From contig CAJXWA010000013.1 of assembly GCA_913062525.1 (NCBI GenBank), forward strand, positions 1-34,265: DNA of 34,265 nucleotides, read 5' to 3'. This document shows, piece after piece, positions 8,554-16,285 of the stretch. Made by a program: the position numbers and the translations under genes. The stretch is from an uncultured Alphaproteobacteria bacterium. Lineage in GTDB: Bacteria; Pseudomonadota; Alphaproteobacteria; Sneathiellales; Sneathiellaceae. The notes under the pieces are model-generated. The model did not search any database and was not told the origin of the DNA. It was given only the letters and a program-made list of their open reading frames with translations. Within the stretch, counting starts at the first letter, position 1; every line of letters begins with the position of its first letter.

Positions 8554-9540
8554 TTAGCGTTTCAGAATTTTCTTATCTGCGTATTTATCTTGCCGCATTT
8601 CAGGCTTCGCAAGTATCGCTGTTCCTAAAATCGCATCTTCAGATATTTGGGCTTCAAGTTCCTCAATTCCAGAGAATTTCAGCTCAGGGCGAATAAAATC
8701 GACGAATGCAACTCGAATATGCTGCCCGTATAGATCCCCATCAAAATCAAACAAATGCACTTCGAGTATCAGATCTTTTTTGTCAAATGTCGGACGTTTT
8801 CCGTAATTTGCGACACCCGGCACCCAAGAGGTTGTCCCGTCATCAGCCGTCAAACCAACCCGAACCGCATACACACCGAGTTTTGGCTGATGATAATGGG
8901 TTATGGGAATATTTGCTGTTGGGAACCCAATAGTGCGACCTCTTTGATCACCTTTGATGACCTCGCCTTCCACTTCCCACCAATGTCCAAGCATACTGGC
9001 TGCCGTTAAAGGGTCACCATTTGTAAGACTTTCGCGAATTGCCGTAGACGAAAAAATTAAAGTTTGCTCACCTACGGGTTCAATCACGCTGACGCCAAAA
9101 CCATATTTCTTTCCGAGCTCTGTTAGGATGACGGTCGTTCCTTGACGCTTGTGCCCGAAAATAAAATCATAGCCCACAACAACGTGGCTCACATTGAATC
9201 CGCCAACAAGTACGTCTTGGACAAATTTTTCTGCTGATTTTTGGGAAAGCTCTGCATCAAATTTCAGAGCTGCCATGATATCAACACCAAGCCAATTTAA
9301 ATGCGCGGCTCGTGTTTCAAGGGTGGTCAGCCGGAATGCGGGGGCATCTGGAGCAAAAAATTCCCGAGAATGAGGCTCAAACGTCAACACGCCAGCTGTT
9401 TTTCCTAATTCTCCAGCCTTTTCCTGCATTGCAGAAATGACCGCCTGATGACCACGATGAACACCGTCAAAGTTTCCTATGGCAAGTACGCAGCCATGAA
9501 ACTCTTCTGGCACATCAGTATATGTTCTTTGGATCAGCAT
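8554..9540 (-). CDS. ribF: bifunctional riboflavin kinase / FAD synthetase
   Basis: This enzyme phosphorylates riboflavin to FMN and adenylates FMN to FAD. The N-terminal nucleotidyltransferase domain shows GNFDGVHRGHQ at 22-32, a HxGH-type nucleotide-binding motif, and SSTAIRESLTNGD near 164-176. The C-terminal flavokinase domain starts near 185 with GDQRGRTIGFPTANI at 197-211 and PKLGVYAV. The 328-residue length is normal. It lies 20 bp downstream of the MaoC-type gene, with AGGCGG about 11 nt before its ATG, and probably shares that transcript. ribF followed by ileS and lspA is a widespread proteobacterial order. Confidence 0.97.
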   Translation of the reverse strand: MLIQRTYTDVPEEFHGCVLAIGNFDGVHRGHQAVISAMQEKAGELGKTAGVLTFEPHSREFFAPDAPAFRLTTLETRAAHLNWLGVDIMAALKFDAELSQKSAEKFVQDVLVGGFNVSHVVVGYDFIFGHKRQGTTVILTELGKKYGFGVSVIEPVGEQTLIFSSTAIRESLTNGDPLTAASMLGHWWEVEGEVIKGDQRGRTIGFPTANIPITHYHQPKLGVYAVRVGLTADDGTTSWVPGVANYGKRPTFDKKDLILEVHLFDFDGDLYGQHIRVAFVDFIRPELKFSGIEELEAQISEDAILGTAILAKPEMRQDKYADKKILKR

Positions 9541-9560
9541 AAATACAGCACCGCCTAATT

Positions 9561-9995
9561 TTACTTGGTTTTTTTAGCAACCATTAATGTTGCTTCCCCG
9601 TCCAGCACCAAAGTATCACCAACATGGCAAGTACATTCGAATAGAGCACGTCGCCCATTAATTTCTTTCAAGACGACTTTAGCAACAACTGTATCGCCGA
9701 TACAAACAGGAGCCTTAAAGTTCAGACTTTGATTCATATAAATCGCACCGGGCCCTGGAAGTTTGGTTCCAAATACTGTGGAAATCAAGCCAGCAGAAAG
9801 CATTCCGTGGGCAATCCTCTCCTTAAACATGGTCTTTTCAGCGAATTCCTGATTAATGTGAACAGGATTTGTATCTCCAGTGACGCCAGAAAACATTACA
9901 ATATCTGCTTCTGTGACGGTTTTCGCGAATAAATCGCTCATACCAACTTCTAAATCTTCAATAAAATAGCCGTGCAATTCATCAAAATTCGACAT
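9561..9995 (-). CDS. MaoC-like (R)-specific enoyl-CoA hydratase
   Basis: This is a single hot-dog domain of 144 residues. The hydratase-2 motif is visible in SGVTGDTNPVHINQEFAE (about residues 36-53), giving the catalytic Asp and His of the PhaJ/MaoC family, and RIAHGMLSAGLIS follows. Members hydrate trans-2-enoyl-CoA to (R)-3-hydroxyacyl-CoA, feeding polyhydroxyalkanoate or other acyl-CoA metabolism. Some relatives act on mesaconyl-CoA, which cannot be excluded here given the Mcl-type lyase elsewhere in the window. It is the first gene of the minus-strand run leading to ribF and ileS and is divergent from cheY across 280 bp. The ATG at 9995 gives the expected family N-terminus. Confidence 0.88.
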   Translation of the reverse strand: MSNFDELHGYFIEDLEVGMSDLFAKTVTEADIVMFSGVTGDTNPVHINQEFAEKTMFKERIAHGMLSAGLISTVFGTKLPGPGAIYMNQSLNFKAPVCIGDTVVAKVVLKEINGRRALFECTCHVGDTLVLDGEATLMVAKKTK

Positions 9996-10275
9996 AATTC
10001 ATCTCTCAAGGTTTCTTTTTGCATCGCAATATAAAGGGCATTGCCTGCAATCTGCAAGGATTGATAATAAAAGGTAGAACAGGTCGTTTTCACGAAAAAT
10101 AGCAAAAAAAATTCAATAAAAACAATTTTCCTAAATTTCTCTGCCCAGATGTCCGATCTATTAACCATTTTTTTAGGTTCAGTTCGTAGTGTTTCTCCAT
10201 GAGAGCACATCCATCGGGTGGCAGTCTCAAAATGAATTGTAGAAGAAACTGACTAATTTATAAGAGGGTATACCT
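9996..10275. other. divergent intergenic region between the MaoC-type gene and cheY
   Basis: This 280-bp AT-rich stretch has no supported gene. It includes a modest promoter-like pair for the minus strand (listed separately) and the AGAGGG Shine-Dalgarno for cheY about 10269. I saw no sigma-54 or flagellar sigma-28 promoter match upstream of cheY. Confidence 0.5.
10028..10057 (-). promoter_or_regulatory. possible sigma-70 promoter for the MaoC-type gene
   Basis: On the minus strand TTGCAG (10052-10057) and TATATT (10028-10033) are separated by 18 bp and lie about 33 bp before the start codon. The -10 is good (5 of 6) and the -35 is weak. Confidence 0.3.
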
Positions 10276-10662
10276 ATGGCCGTCGACATGAACATGCCGA
10301 TCCTAATCATCGATGATTACAAAACAATGCTGCGTATCATTCGAAATCTACTCAAGCAGTTGGGTTTTGACAACGTAGACGAGGCGACTGACGGTTCTGC
10401 TGCACTTTCCAAAATGCGCACAGCATCATACGGTCTTGTAATTTCCGACTGGAATATGGAGCCAATGACAGGCTACCAGCTTCTTCAAGAAGTTCGCGCG
10501 GATGAAACATTGAAAGCAACGCCTTTCATTATGATTACGGCTGAGTCTAAAACCGACAACGTCATCGCAGCGAAAAAAGCCGGTGTTAACAACTACATTG
10601 TTAAACCATTCAATGCAGCCACACTGAAAACCAAAATGGCGGCAGTATTGGGCGATTTCTAA
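10276..10662 (+). CDS. cheY: CheY-like single-domain response regulator
   Basis: This is a stand-alone receiver domain of 128 residues with no output domain. All switch residues are present: acidic pair D13-D14, phospho-acceptor D58 in LVISDWNMEP, T88 in MITAES, Y107 and K110 in IVKPF. It resembles chemotaxis CheY, which when phosphorylated binds the flagellar switch protein FliM. AGAGGG precedes the ATG. Its TAA overlaps the ATG of the CheZ-like gene by one base (TAATG), so the regulator and its likely phosphatase are made together. No histidine kinase or other che gene is in the window, so the partner kinase must be elsewhere. Confidence 0.93.
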   Translation: MAVDMNMPILIIDDYKTMLRIIRNLLKQLGFDNVDEATDGSAALSKMRTASYGLVISDWNMEPMTGYQLLQEVRADETLKATPFIMITAESKTDNVIAAKKAGVNNYIVKPFNAATLKTKMAAVLGDF

Positions 10663-11297
10663 TGGAAAGCGAAGACAGTGTTGACTCATTACGTGTAGAG
10701 ATTAAAAATCTGCACGCTGATTGTTTTGACCTCGTCCGGTTTATTGTATCTGCCCGATCTGAGATTTCACAAATCCACCCAAATGATCTAAAGGAAGACA
10801 AACTTCCAAGGGCAGGTAAGGAACTGGACGCCATTGTCCAATCTACCGAAAATGCGACGAACCAAATTATGGAAGCCGCAGAAAAAATAATGGACGCAAA
10901 AGTTACTGATGCAAATGTCGTAAGTGACGCCTGCATGGAGATTTTTGAAGCCTGTTCTTTTCAAGATATTACGGGACAACGAATTAGCAAGGTTGTCTCA
11001 ACGCTTGAATACATCGAAACCTATTTGGACAAATTAACGTCTGCATGGGACCACGACGGTGAAGGCCTTAAAACGGCAAAACCCGAAAGTGTTGATGAAG
11101 AAGCAGCCTTGTTGAACGGACCTGCGCTGGAGGGCGAAGGTATCGATCAGAACTATGTTGATAACATGTTTGCATCAACACCTGAAATGAAGCAACAAGA
11201 CGAGGCGGTCCCTGATGATCCGCCGAAAAAAGACAGCAAAACACCAGACAAAGACGGTAGTATTGATCAAGACGATATCGACGCTTTGTTTAATTAA
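10662..11297 (+). CDS. CheZ-like CheY-P phosphatase with FliM-like tail motifs
   Basis: This is a 211-residue helical protein. The segment ACSFQDITGQRISKVVSTLE (residues 97-116) matches the CheZ catalytic helix: Q101/D102 and Q106 stand where CheZ carries its catalytic Asp and Gln. CheZ removes phosphate from CheY-P, and the overlap with cheY supports that role. The C-terminal third is acidic and probably disordered. It carries two similar decapeptides, IDQNYVDNMF at 161-170 and IDQDDIDALF at 201-210, the second closing the protein. These resemble the CheY-binding N-terminal motif of FliM (SQ-x-EIDALL) more than the usual CheZ tail. An earlier ALLNGPALEG (149-158) is reminiscent of the same region. 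A bidirectional terminator follows at once. Confidence 0.85.
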   Translation: MESEDSVDSLRVEIKNLHADCFDLVRFIVSARSEISQIHPNDLKEDKLPRAGKELDAIVQSTENATNQIMEAAEKIMDAKVTDANVVSDACMEIFEACSFQDITGQRISKVVSTLEYIETYLDKLTSAWDHDGEGLKTAKPESVDEEAALLNGPALEGEGIDQNYVDNMFASTPEMKQQDEAVPDDPPKKDSKTPDKDGSIDQDDIDALFN

Positions 11298-11301
11298 AAA
11301 T

Positions 11302-11338
11302 AAAATAGGCCGCTGTTAATTCAGAGGTCTATTTTTTT
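11302..11338. terminator. bidirectional intrinsic terminator between the CheZ-like and HAD genes
   Basis: AAAATAGGCC (11302-11311) pairs with GGTCTATTTT (11326-11335), 10 bp with one G-T wobble and a 14-nt loop, followed by a T-run to 11338. Flanking A-rich sequence at 11294-11305 gives a T-run on the other strand, so it can serve both convergent genes; the HAD stop codon lies inside it. Confidence 0.85.
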
Positions 11339-12212
11339 ACCAACGCAATCGCCCCGCAGCAAAAGTCGGACTAAATCCGTGCAACTTGGAGAGTTCTTCA
11401 ACTTGGGCAGCACTTGGCGCCTGCCCATTTGACAGTCCCCACTCATCTGCGTGAATACCGGTCGCAACCAAAATATTGTCGATACCCGCGTTATTTGCAC
11501 CCTTAATATCTGTTCGCATACTATCACCAACGGCGAGAATACGGGCCGTGTCTGCCAAACCTAACACTTCTTTTGCCATGACGTAAGTCCGAGGATAGGG
11601 CTTTCCAAAAAGCTGAACGTCTCCGCCAAGTTCTGAATACAATTGGGCAAGCGATCCGGCACAAAAAATCATTCTTTCGCCGCGCATGACTGTTAAATCT
11701 GGGTTTGCACATAACATTGGCAACTTTAACTGAACCGCTTGTGTCAGCAACGCTCGGTAATCTTCGGGTGTTTCTGTTTCGTCGCTCACAAGGCCAGTGC
11801 AAATTATAAAATTTGCAGTTTCTATTTCGGAAGTTCGCGAATAATCCAGTCCAAAGTCCAGGCCTTTATCTCGAACGGCGCCAAGTTGGTAGAATTTTTT
11901 GGCGTCACCTTCCAAAAACGGGAATCGTTTTTCTTCAAGTACAATTCTGGTCATATCGCCTGACGTCAATATCATGTCATAGCAATCACGCGCCACGCCA
12001 ATACCTTCCAAGAATTCAACAACAAAATTGTTGGGTCTTGGCGCATTAGATAACAACATAACCGGCCGGCCACCGCACCTAAGCTCTGCCATACATTCCA
12101 GTACGCCCTCAAAAGGTTTTTCACCATTGTGAACAACTCCCCATAAATCGAGGATAAAAGCATCATACCGATCAGCGATAGGCGCTAATCCAGGAATAAT
12201 TTCTATGGCCAT
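11337..12212 (-). CDS. HAD-superfamily subfamily IIA hydrolase (TIGR01459 type)
   Basis: This is a 291-residue HAD phosphatase-like protein. Motif I is DAFILDLWGVVHNG, with nucleophile D22; the usual second Asp of DxD is Trp, which is characteristic of this subfamily rather than a defect. Motif II lies in VMLLSNAPRP, and motif III/IV in GKPYPRTYVMAKEV and ILAVGDSMRTDIKGANNAG. The NagD-like cap of HAD-IIA lies between. Family members are widespread in alphaproteobacteria and their substrate is unknown. The ATG at 12212 is chosen because GGAAAC lies just upstream and MAIEIIPGL is the typical start; a longer frame to 12275 adds a Cys-rich, uncharacteristic stretch. Its transcript probably ends in the bidirectional terminator. 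Confidence 0.87.
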   Translation of the reverse strand: MAIEIIPGLAPIADRYDAFILDLWGVVHNGEKPFEGVLECMAELRCGGRPVMLLSNAPRPNNFVVEFLEGIGVARDCYDMILTSGDMTRIVLEEKRFPFLEGDAKKFYQLGAVRDKGLDFGLDYSRTSEIETANFIICTGLVSDETETPEDYRALLTQAVQLKLPMLCANPDLTVMRGERMIFCAGSLAQLYSELGGDVQLFGKPYPRTYVMAKEVLGLADTARILAVGDSMRTDIKGANNAGIDNILVATGIHADEWGLSNGQAPSAAQVEELSKLHGFSPTFAAGRLRW

Positions 12213-12314
12213 ACAGTTTCCAAACATTAGGAGAGGAGGCATCTTGAAGTGATCACACTGAAATAAACAGCGCAAGCATTTGCGTCAAACAAAGTTTTTT
12301 ATTTTGCTGGCAGT

Positions 12315-13532
12315 TTATGTTGAAGATTGAGGAGGTCGCGGAACCCCGAACAAATAACCTTGCCCAAAACTAACATCCGCATCTAGCAATCCGATTACAG
12401 TGTCTTCATCTTCGACCTGACTTGCGATTAGCTCCACCTCAGCCCGCGCCAAGGCCTCATGTAAATCATCTGGATGTATGTTCATTGGCAAACCGTAACC
12501 ACCGGGAAGTAGATCAGAGGCTGATACTTTCAAAAACCGAAAATTATCGTCAGACAACTGCTGAAAATCCATATCAAGGCGGACAACCTGATCCATGGAA
12601 AATGAGAAGCCCATGTTTGCAAGCATGGCCAGCCCTTCTTTTACTTGATCTGTGGCCGCATCAATGTCTTCTTGTGCAAATTCCAAGATCAAATTTTCAG
12701 TAAGGTCACCATTTCGATCTAAAAATTCAACGAACTGCTGAAAGAAGCTGGTATCGCGCATTGTGCGTGCGGAAACGTTGACAAAAAAACCGACGTCACT
12801 GCTTTTTTGTCGCACTCTGCGAATAAGTTGGACGCATCTAATCAAAAGCAAGTTATCGATTGTGCCAACCAGTCCTGCATCTTCTGCGATCGACAGATAT
12901 TGCCGTGGTGTAATAATTTCTCCGTCTTTTCCTCTGATGCGAGAAAAGGCTTCGTAAAACTTGGCCCGCCGCTGCGGGAGTCTGACGATGGGCTGTAAAT
13001 AAAGATCCACCCGATTTTCCTGCAAACCTGACCGAACAATTTCCAAAATCGCATTACGACGTGCTTCATCATCTTCTTCAATTGTCTGGGGGGGCGTAGC
13101 AACCAAAGGTGGACGTGTATAGGTGTTCGTCGATTTCCCAGAGCCGTTTATGGCTTCATCGATGCTTTCCGGCTCTTTCTTCATTTCAAAGCTAAGTTGA
13201 TTAAGGAGTTTCCGCAGCAACTTCATTTCAGATGCGAAACCGTCCATGTTGCCACCATCTCCAGCCAAGCCGCCTAAGATTTGCTCAAACCTCTCCAAGC
13301 CGCCTTCGGCTGCAGATAAATCACGCCGAATAATTTTGATTTCTCGCTGAAGCTCTACTTTTTCCAGTCGCCGCATAACAAACTCATGGGCAAGGGCGCA
13401 GATCAGAAAAAAACTCCCACCAATCCAGTATCCAGCTATTGGATCAAGCTCAGGTATGAATGCCGGCAATTGACGTCCGACAACAACTGAAGTCATCGCG
13501 TAAGCAGCAACAATCACCAAATGATAAAGCAC
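12315..13532 (-). CDS. tipF: TipF-like membrane protein with degenerate EAL domain
   Basis: The 405-residue protein has two N-terminal membrane segments (about 3-20 and 34-52), a charged coiled-coil-like stretch (53-90), a linker, and an EAL-type domain (about 160-400). This layout is that of Caulobacter TipF, a c-di-GMP receptor that places flagellar assembly proteins at the pole. Of the phosphodiesterase residues, E194 (EAF for EAL), N252, E284, D314, K335, E374 and Q391 remain, but the DDFG metal-binding box reads SMDQV, losing the first Asp, so catalysis is doubtful. The start is GTG at 13532 with AGAGGA upstream. The nearby cheY/cheZ pair fits a motility role. The gene symbol rests on architecture and is less certain than the domain call. 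Confidence 0.75.
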   Translation of the reverse strand: MLYHLVIVAAYAMTSVVVGRQLPAFIPELDPIAGYWIGGSFFLICALAHEFVMRRLEKVELQREIKIIRRDLSAAEGGLERFEQILGGLAGDGGNMDGFASEMKLLRKLLNQLSFEMKKEPESIDEAINGSGKSTNTYTRPPLVATPPQTIEEDDEARRNAILEIVRSGLQENRVDLYLQPIVRLPQRRAKFYEAFSRIRGKDGEIITPRQYLSIAEDAGLVGTIDNLLLIRCVQLIRRVRQKSSDVGFFVNVSARTMRDTSFFQQFVEFLDRNGDLTENLILEFAQEDIDAATDQVKEGLAMLANMGFSFSMDQVVRLDMDFQQLSDDNFRFLKVSASDLLPGGYGLPMNIHPDDLHEALARAEVELIASQVEDEDTVIGLLDADVSFGQGYLFGVPRPPQSST

Positions 13533-13630
13533 GTTGGAAATCCTCTTATTAACTCAAACTGTTCAAATAGTAACATAGTCTCAGGCAATCGCATACACAG
13601 TTACACCCTCTTCAACTGACCTTCTTTACT

Positions 13631-13659
13631 TTGCCAATTCAACAAAGATGTCCAATAAA
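13631..13659 (+). promoter_or_regulatory. candidate sigma-70 promoter for the SDR gene
   Basis: TTGCCA (13631-13636, 5 of 6 to consensus) and AATAAA (13654-13659, 4 of 6) are spaced 17 bp apart and lie 67 bp before the start codon, in the 194-bp divergent gap that otherwise holds nothing recognised. Confidence 0.4.
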
Positions 13660-13726
13660 ATGTTAGCACACCAATGTTTTATATTTTAAGCTACAGCCAC
13701 AAATTAAAATTGGGAGTTGTACGATT

Positions 13727-14569
13727 ATGGGTAAGTTGGACGGTAAAGTCGCAATCATTACAGGCGGTACAAGCGGCATTGGGCTTCGGTCCGTGGGAAT
13801 CTTTGCTGAAGAAGGCGCAACTGTCGTTTTTGCGGGTCGCCGAGAAAAAGAAGGAACCGAGATTGCCGACCGGCTTGGAGCTAAAGCTCACTTCATCAAA
13901 GCGGATGTTGCCGTCGAAGAAGATGTCCAATCCTTGATTTCTGAAACTGCAAAAAAGTTTGGAAAAATTGATATCTTATTCAATAACGCAGGATGCCCCG
14001 CACCTGTTGGCCAAATTGAAACTGTGGATTATGAACAGTCTATGCAAGCCATGTCGGTTCTTTTTGGTGGTGTGTTGCTCGGCATTAAACATGTAGCGCC
14101 GATTATGAAAAAACAGGGTTTTGGTAGCATTATTAACAATGCCAGCATCGCCGCCCATTTGGCCGGATTTTCATCATCAATGGTCTATAGCGCGGCAAAG
14201 GCGGCGGTTCTGCAATTAACCCGCAGTGCCGCCATGGAACTTGGAGAATATAATGTCCGGGTAAACTCCATTTCACCTGGGGCCATGGCAACTGGTATTT
14301 TTGGGAAAGCCCTCGGCCTAAAAGGCCAAGCCGCTGAAGATAGCGCTAATATTACAGCTGAACTTTTAAGTGGCGCTCAACCCATTCCTCGGGCGGGGCT
14401 TCCAGAAGATATTGCGCGGGCCGCAGTTTTCTTCGCCTCTGACGATGCTAGTTTTATTAACGCTGCAGATCTAATTGTTGACGGCGGTATGATCGGTGGC
14501 CGTCACTGGACACCTCATCAAGAGAGCCTTCGTAAAATGGGAGAAGCTTTCCATTCCAAGACCTTGTAA
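13727..14569 (+). CDS. short-chain dehydrogenase/reductase (SDR, classical)
   Basis: This is an NAD(P)-dependent oxidoreductase of 280 residues with every classical SDR motif. The cofactor-binding TGGTSGIG is at 12-19, NNAG at 86-89, the catalytic S140 in IINNAS, Y154-x3-K158 in YSAAK, and the SPGAMAT segment follows. The Arg-rich FAGRREKEG after the second strand suggests NADP preference, which is only an inference. GGGAG lies about 10 nt before the ATG. It stands alone between divergent tipF and a convergent GNAT gene and ends at a strong terminator, so no pathway can be read from neighbours. The substrate is unknown; many such proteins are sugar, steroid or levodione-type alcohol dehydrogenases. 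Confidence 0.9.
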   Translation: MGKLDGKVAIITGGTSGIGLRSVGIFAEEGATVVFAGRREKEGTEIADRLGAKAHFIKADVAVEEDVQSLISETAKKFGKIDILFNNAGCPAPVGQIETVDYEQSMQAMSVLFGGVLLGIKHVAPIMKKQGFGSIINNASIAAHLAGFSSSMVYSAAKAAVLQLTRSAAMELGEYNVRVNSISPGAMATGIFGKALGLKGQAAEDSANITAELLSGAQPIPRAGLPEDIARAAVFFASDDASFINAADLIVDGGMIGGRHWTPHQESLRKMGEAFHSKTL

Positions 14570-14576
14570 TAGAAAT

Positions 14577-14604
14577 AAGGGCACCTACACCGGGTGCCCT
14601 TTTT
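14577..14604. terminator. intrinsic terminator between the SDR and GNAT genes
   Basis: AAGGGCACC (14577-14585) and GGTGCCCTT (14593-14601) form a perfect 9-bp stem with a 7-nt loop, then a T-run ends at 14604. It lies 7 bp past the SDR stop. A shorter T-rich flank on the minus strand may also serve the convergent GNAT gene. Confidence 0.88.
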
Positions 14605-14606
14605 GC

Positions 14607-15125
14607 TTAAGCTGGATTAAGGGCGCGGACCATTACCAGCTCGTCATTTTTGTTGCCTGCACATTTATTCGCACCCTGTGTTCGTTCAATCTCTACAAAT
14701 CCCTCTTCGCTATAGAATCTCTCCGCCGCGGTATTTTCGGCACTCACGCAGAGTTTCAGTTGTGAGATATTCGTTTCACTCGCAAATTTTATAACTTCTT
14801 TCAACATCAGGCTCGCGGCCCCTGTTTGGCGTTTGAGCTTCTGGATATATACCATGACCAAACTTCCTTGGCTCGCTTTCCCAACAGAGTGATCGGATAT
14901 CAACCCCATGATGCCAAATGCGACACTTTTATCAAAAACACCAAAAACTGTAATGTCTTGAAGGCGTTTCAACCAATCCTCTAGAGACAGTTCAATTTCA
15001 TCCTCTATCCGACTTGCGAAGCTGTCGGGTTCATACCTCAGCGCTTCCAGTCTCAGATGTTTAAATAACTCTACATCTTCCGCCCCAAGTCGGCGGACAA
15101 CGCAGGGGTTTTCATTTAAAACCAT
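14607..15125 (-). CDS. GNAT-family N-acetyltransferase
   Basis: This 172-residue GNAT-fold protein transfers an acyl group from acyl-CoA. The acetyl-CoA loop appears as KRQTGAASLML (R/Q-x-x-G-x-A type), and SAENTAAERFYSEEGF is the typical motif B C-terminal region that ends in the conserved xFYxxxGF. The N-terminal RRLGAEDVELFKHLRLEAL is the usual beta1-alpha1 segment. AAGGTG precedes the ATG. It is downstream of accA but separated by a strong terminator, so it is probably independently expressed. The substrate cannot be inferred. Confidence 0.85.
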   Translation of the reverse strand: MVLNENPCVVRRLGAEDVELFKHLRLEALRYEPDSFASRIEDEIELSLEDWLKRLQDITVFGVFDKSVAFGIMGLISDHSVGKASQGSLVMVYIQKLKRQTGAASLMLKEVIKFASETNISQLKLCVSAENTAAERFYSEEGFVEIERTQGANKCAGNKNDELVMVRALNPA

Positions 15126-15146
15126 TTAATCACCTTAACTTTTGGC

Positions 15147-15181
15147 AAAAAAAAGCTGACGAGTTTAGTCGTCAGCTTTTT
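15147..15181 (-). terminator. intrinsic terminator of accA
   Basis: A perfect 13-bp stem, AAAAAGCTGACGA (15150-15162) and TCGTCAGCTTTTT (15169-15181) with a 6-nt loop, is followed on the minus strand by eight T (15147-15154 as A on plus). It lies 25 bp after the accA stop. It is near-symmetric and could work on both strands. Confidence 0.9.
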
Positions 15182-15206
15182 GTCAGTAGTCATTCGACTG
15201 ATCTGA

Positions 15207-16166
15207 TCATTCGACGCCGTCGAGACGGCCCATGGCAAGGAACTTGCGACGGCGTTCTTCTCTAAGTTCGCCCGGTTCCTTTTTCATCAACGCATCAAGT
15301 TCTTCTTCAACAGCATCACCGAGAGTTTTAATCGCAGTACTCACATCACGTTGCGCACCTCCGAGAGGCTCCGTTACGATGCGATCGATAATTCCAAGTC
15401 CCATCAAATCGTCGGCGGTAAGTTTCATCGCTGTAGCTGCATCTTTGGCTTTATCGCGTGTCTTCCACAAGATTGCAGCGCAGCCCTCTGGTGAGATAAC
15501 TGAATATACGGCATTTTCGAACATGATAACTTTGTTTGCCGTCGCCAGTGCAACCGCACCGCCAGAACCACCTTCACCGACGATTGATGCAATAATTGGA
15601 ACACGTAAATCCATACTAACTTGGATGGACCGGGCGATGGCTTCGGCTTGTCCGCGTTCTTCCGCGCCAATGCCGGGGTACGCGCCTGATGTATCAACAA
15701 ACGTTAAAACAGGAATACCAAATTGGTCCGCCATTTTCATGAGGCGTTGTGCTTTGCGATATCCTTCAGGACGTGCCATGCCAAAATTATGTTTTAAGCG
15801 TGTTTCTAGATCATGGCCCTTTTCAGTACCAATAACCATCACAGTTTTACCGCGAAAACGACCCAGGCCGCCATTGATAGCCAAATCTTCAGCAAAGCCC
15901 CGATCACCAGCAAGCGGTGTGAAGTCTTCAATTAGCTCGGCAATAATGCGATTGAGTTTTGGACGGTCTACATGCCGCGCCACCTGAGTTTTTTGCCAAG
16001 GTGTGAGCTTTTTGTATGTTGTGCTGAGAAGCTGACCGGCTTTCTGGCGCAGCTTTGCCACATCTTCATTGATTTTTAGATCGCCGCCGCCATCCAAACT
16101 TTCAAGATCCCGGATTTTACCTTCCAGGTCTGCAATTGGTTTCTCAAAATCTAGAAAATTATCCAT
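15207..16166 (-). CDS. accA: acetyl-CoA carboxylase carboxyltransferase subunit alpha
   Basis: AccA with AccD transfers CO2 from carboxybiotin to acetyl-CoA, giving malonyl-CoA, the first step of fatty acid synthesis. Length 319 matches the family. The N-terminal helix MDNFLDFEKPIADLEGKI is standard, followed by crotonase-like blocks GDRGFAEDLAINGGLGRF, FVDTSGAYPGIGAEERGQAE and IVGEGGSGGAVALATANKV, the last building the oxyanion/CoA site. It stands alone; accD is usually unlinked, as here. It lies 119 bp downstream of the CoA lyase with a probable terminator in between and ends in a strong terminator, so it is likely a single-gene unit. Identification is secure. Confidence 0.97.
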   Translation of the reverse strand: MDNFLDFEKPIADLEGKIRDLESLDGGGDLKINEDVAKLRQKAGQLLSTTYKKLTPWQKTQVARHVDRPKLNRIIAELIEDFTPLAGDRGFAEDLAINGGLGRFRGKTVMVIGTEKGHDLETRLKHNFGMARPEGYRKAQRLMKMADQFGIPVLTFVDTSGAYPGIGAEERGQAEAIARSIQVSMDLRVPIIASIVGEGGSGGAVALATANKVIMFENAVYSVISPEGCAAILWKTRDKAKDAATAMKLTADDLMGLGIIDRIVTEPLGGAQRDVSTAIKTLGDAVEEELDALMKKEPGELREERRRKFLAMGRLDGVE

Positions 16167-16207
16167 GTTTCAACTCTTATTCGCGAGAGACTAAGTGAGC
16201 AGTAATA

Positions 16208-16248
16208 AATAGGCGAAACGGTTCCGTCAACAAACCGTTCCGCCTATT
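16208..16248 (-). terminator. probable terminator of the Mcl-type lyase gene
   Basis: A 16-bp inverted repeat with one mismatch, at 16208-16223 and 16233-16248, has a 9-nt loop and lies 37 bp after the stop codon. The minus-strand tail is CCTATTTATTACT, only moderately T-rich. Its position in the accA leader region also allows a role in the accA 5' end. Confidence 0.6.
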
Positions 16249-16285
16249 CTTAAACTAAGTCCCATTTACGGCAAAAAGTAGGCGC

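Noticed and set aside
9950-10210. An 86-codon minus-strand frame in the MaoC-cheY gap
   Set aside because: AT-rich chance frame with no ribosome site; it overlaps the MaoC-type start.
10231-10264. Promoter-like TTGTAG and TATAAG before cheY
   Set aside because: TATAAG touches the Shine-Dalgarno, so a transcript from it would lack the ribosome site; the -35 matches poorly.
15232-15987. A 251-codon plus-strand frame opposite accA
   Set aside because: It is the antisense shadow of accA: Ser/Pro/Arg-rich, no domain, no Shine-Dalgarno, and accA itself is beyond doubt.
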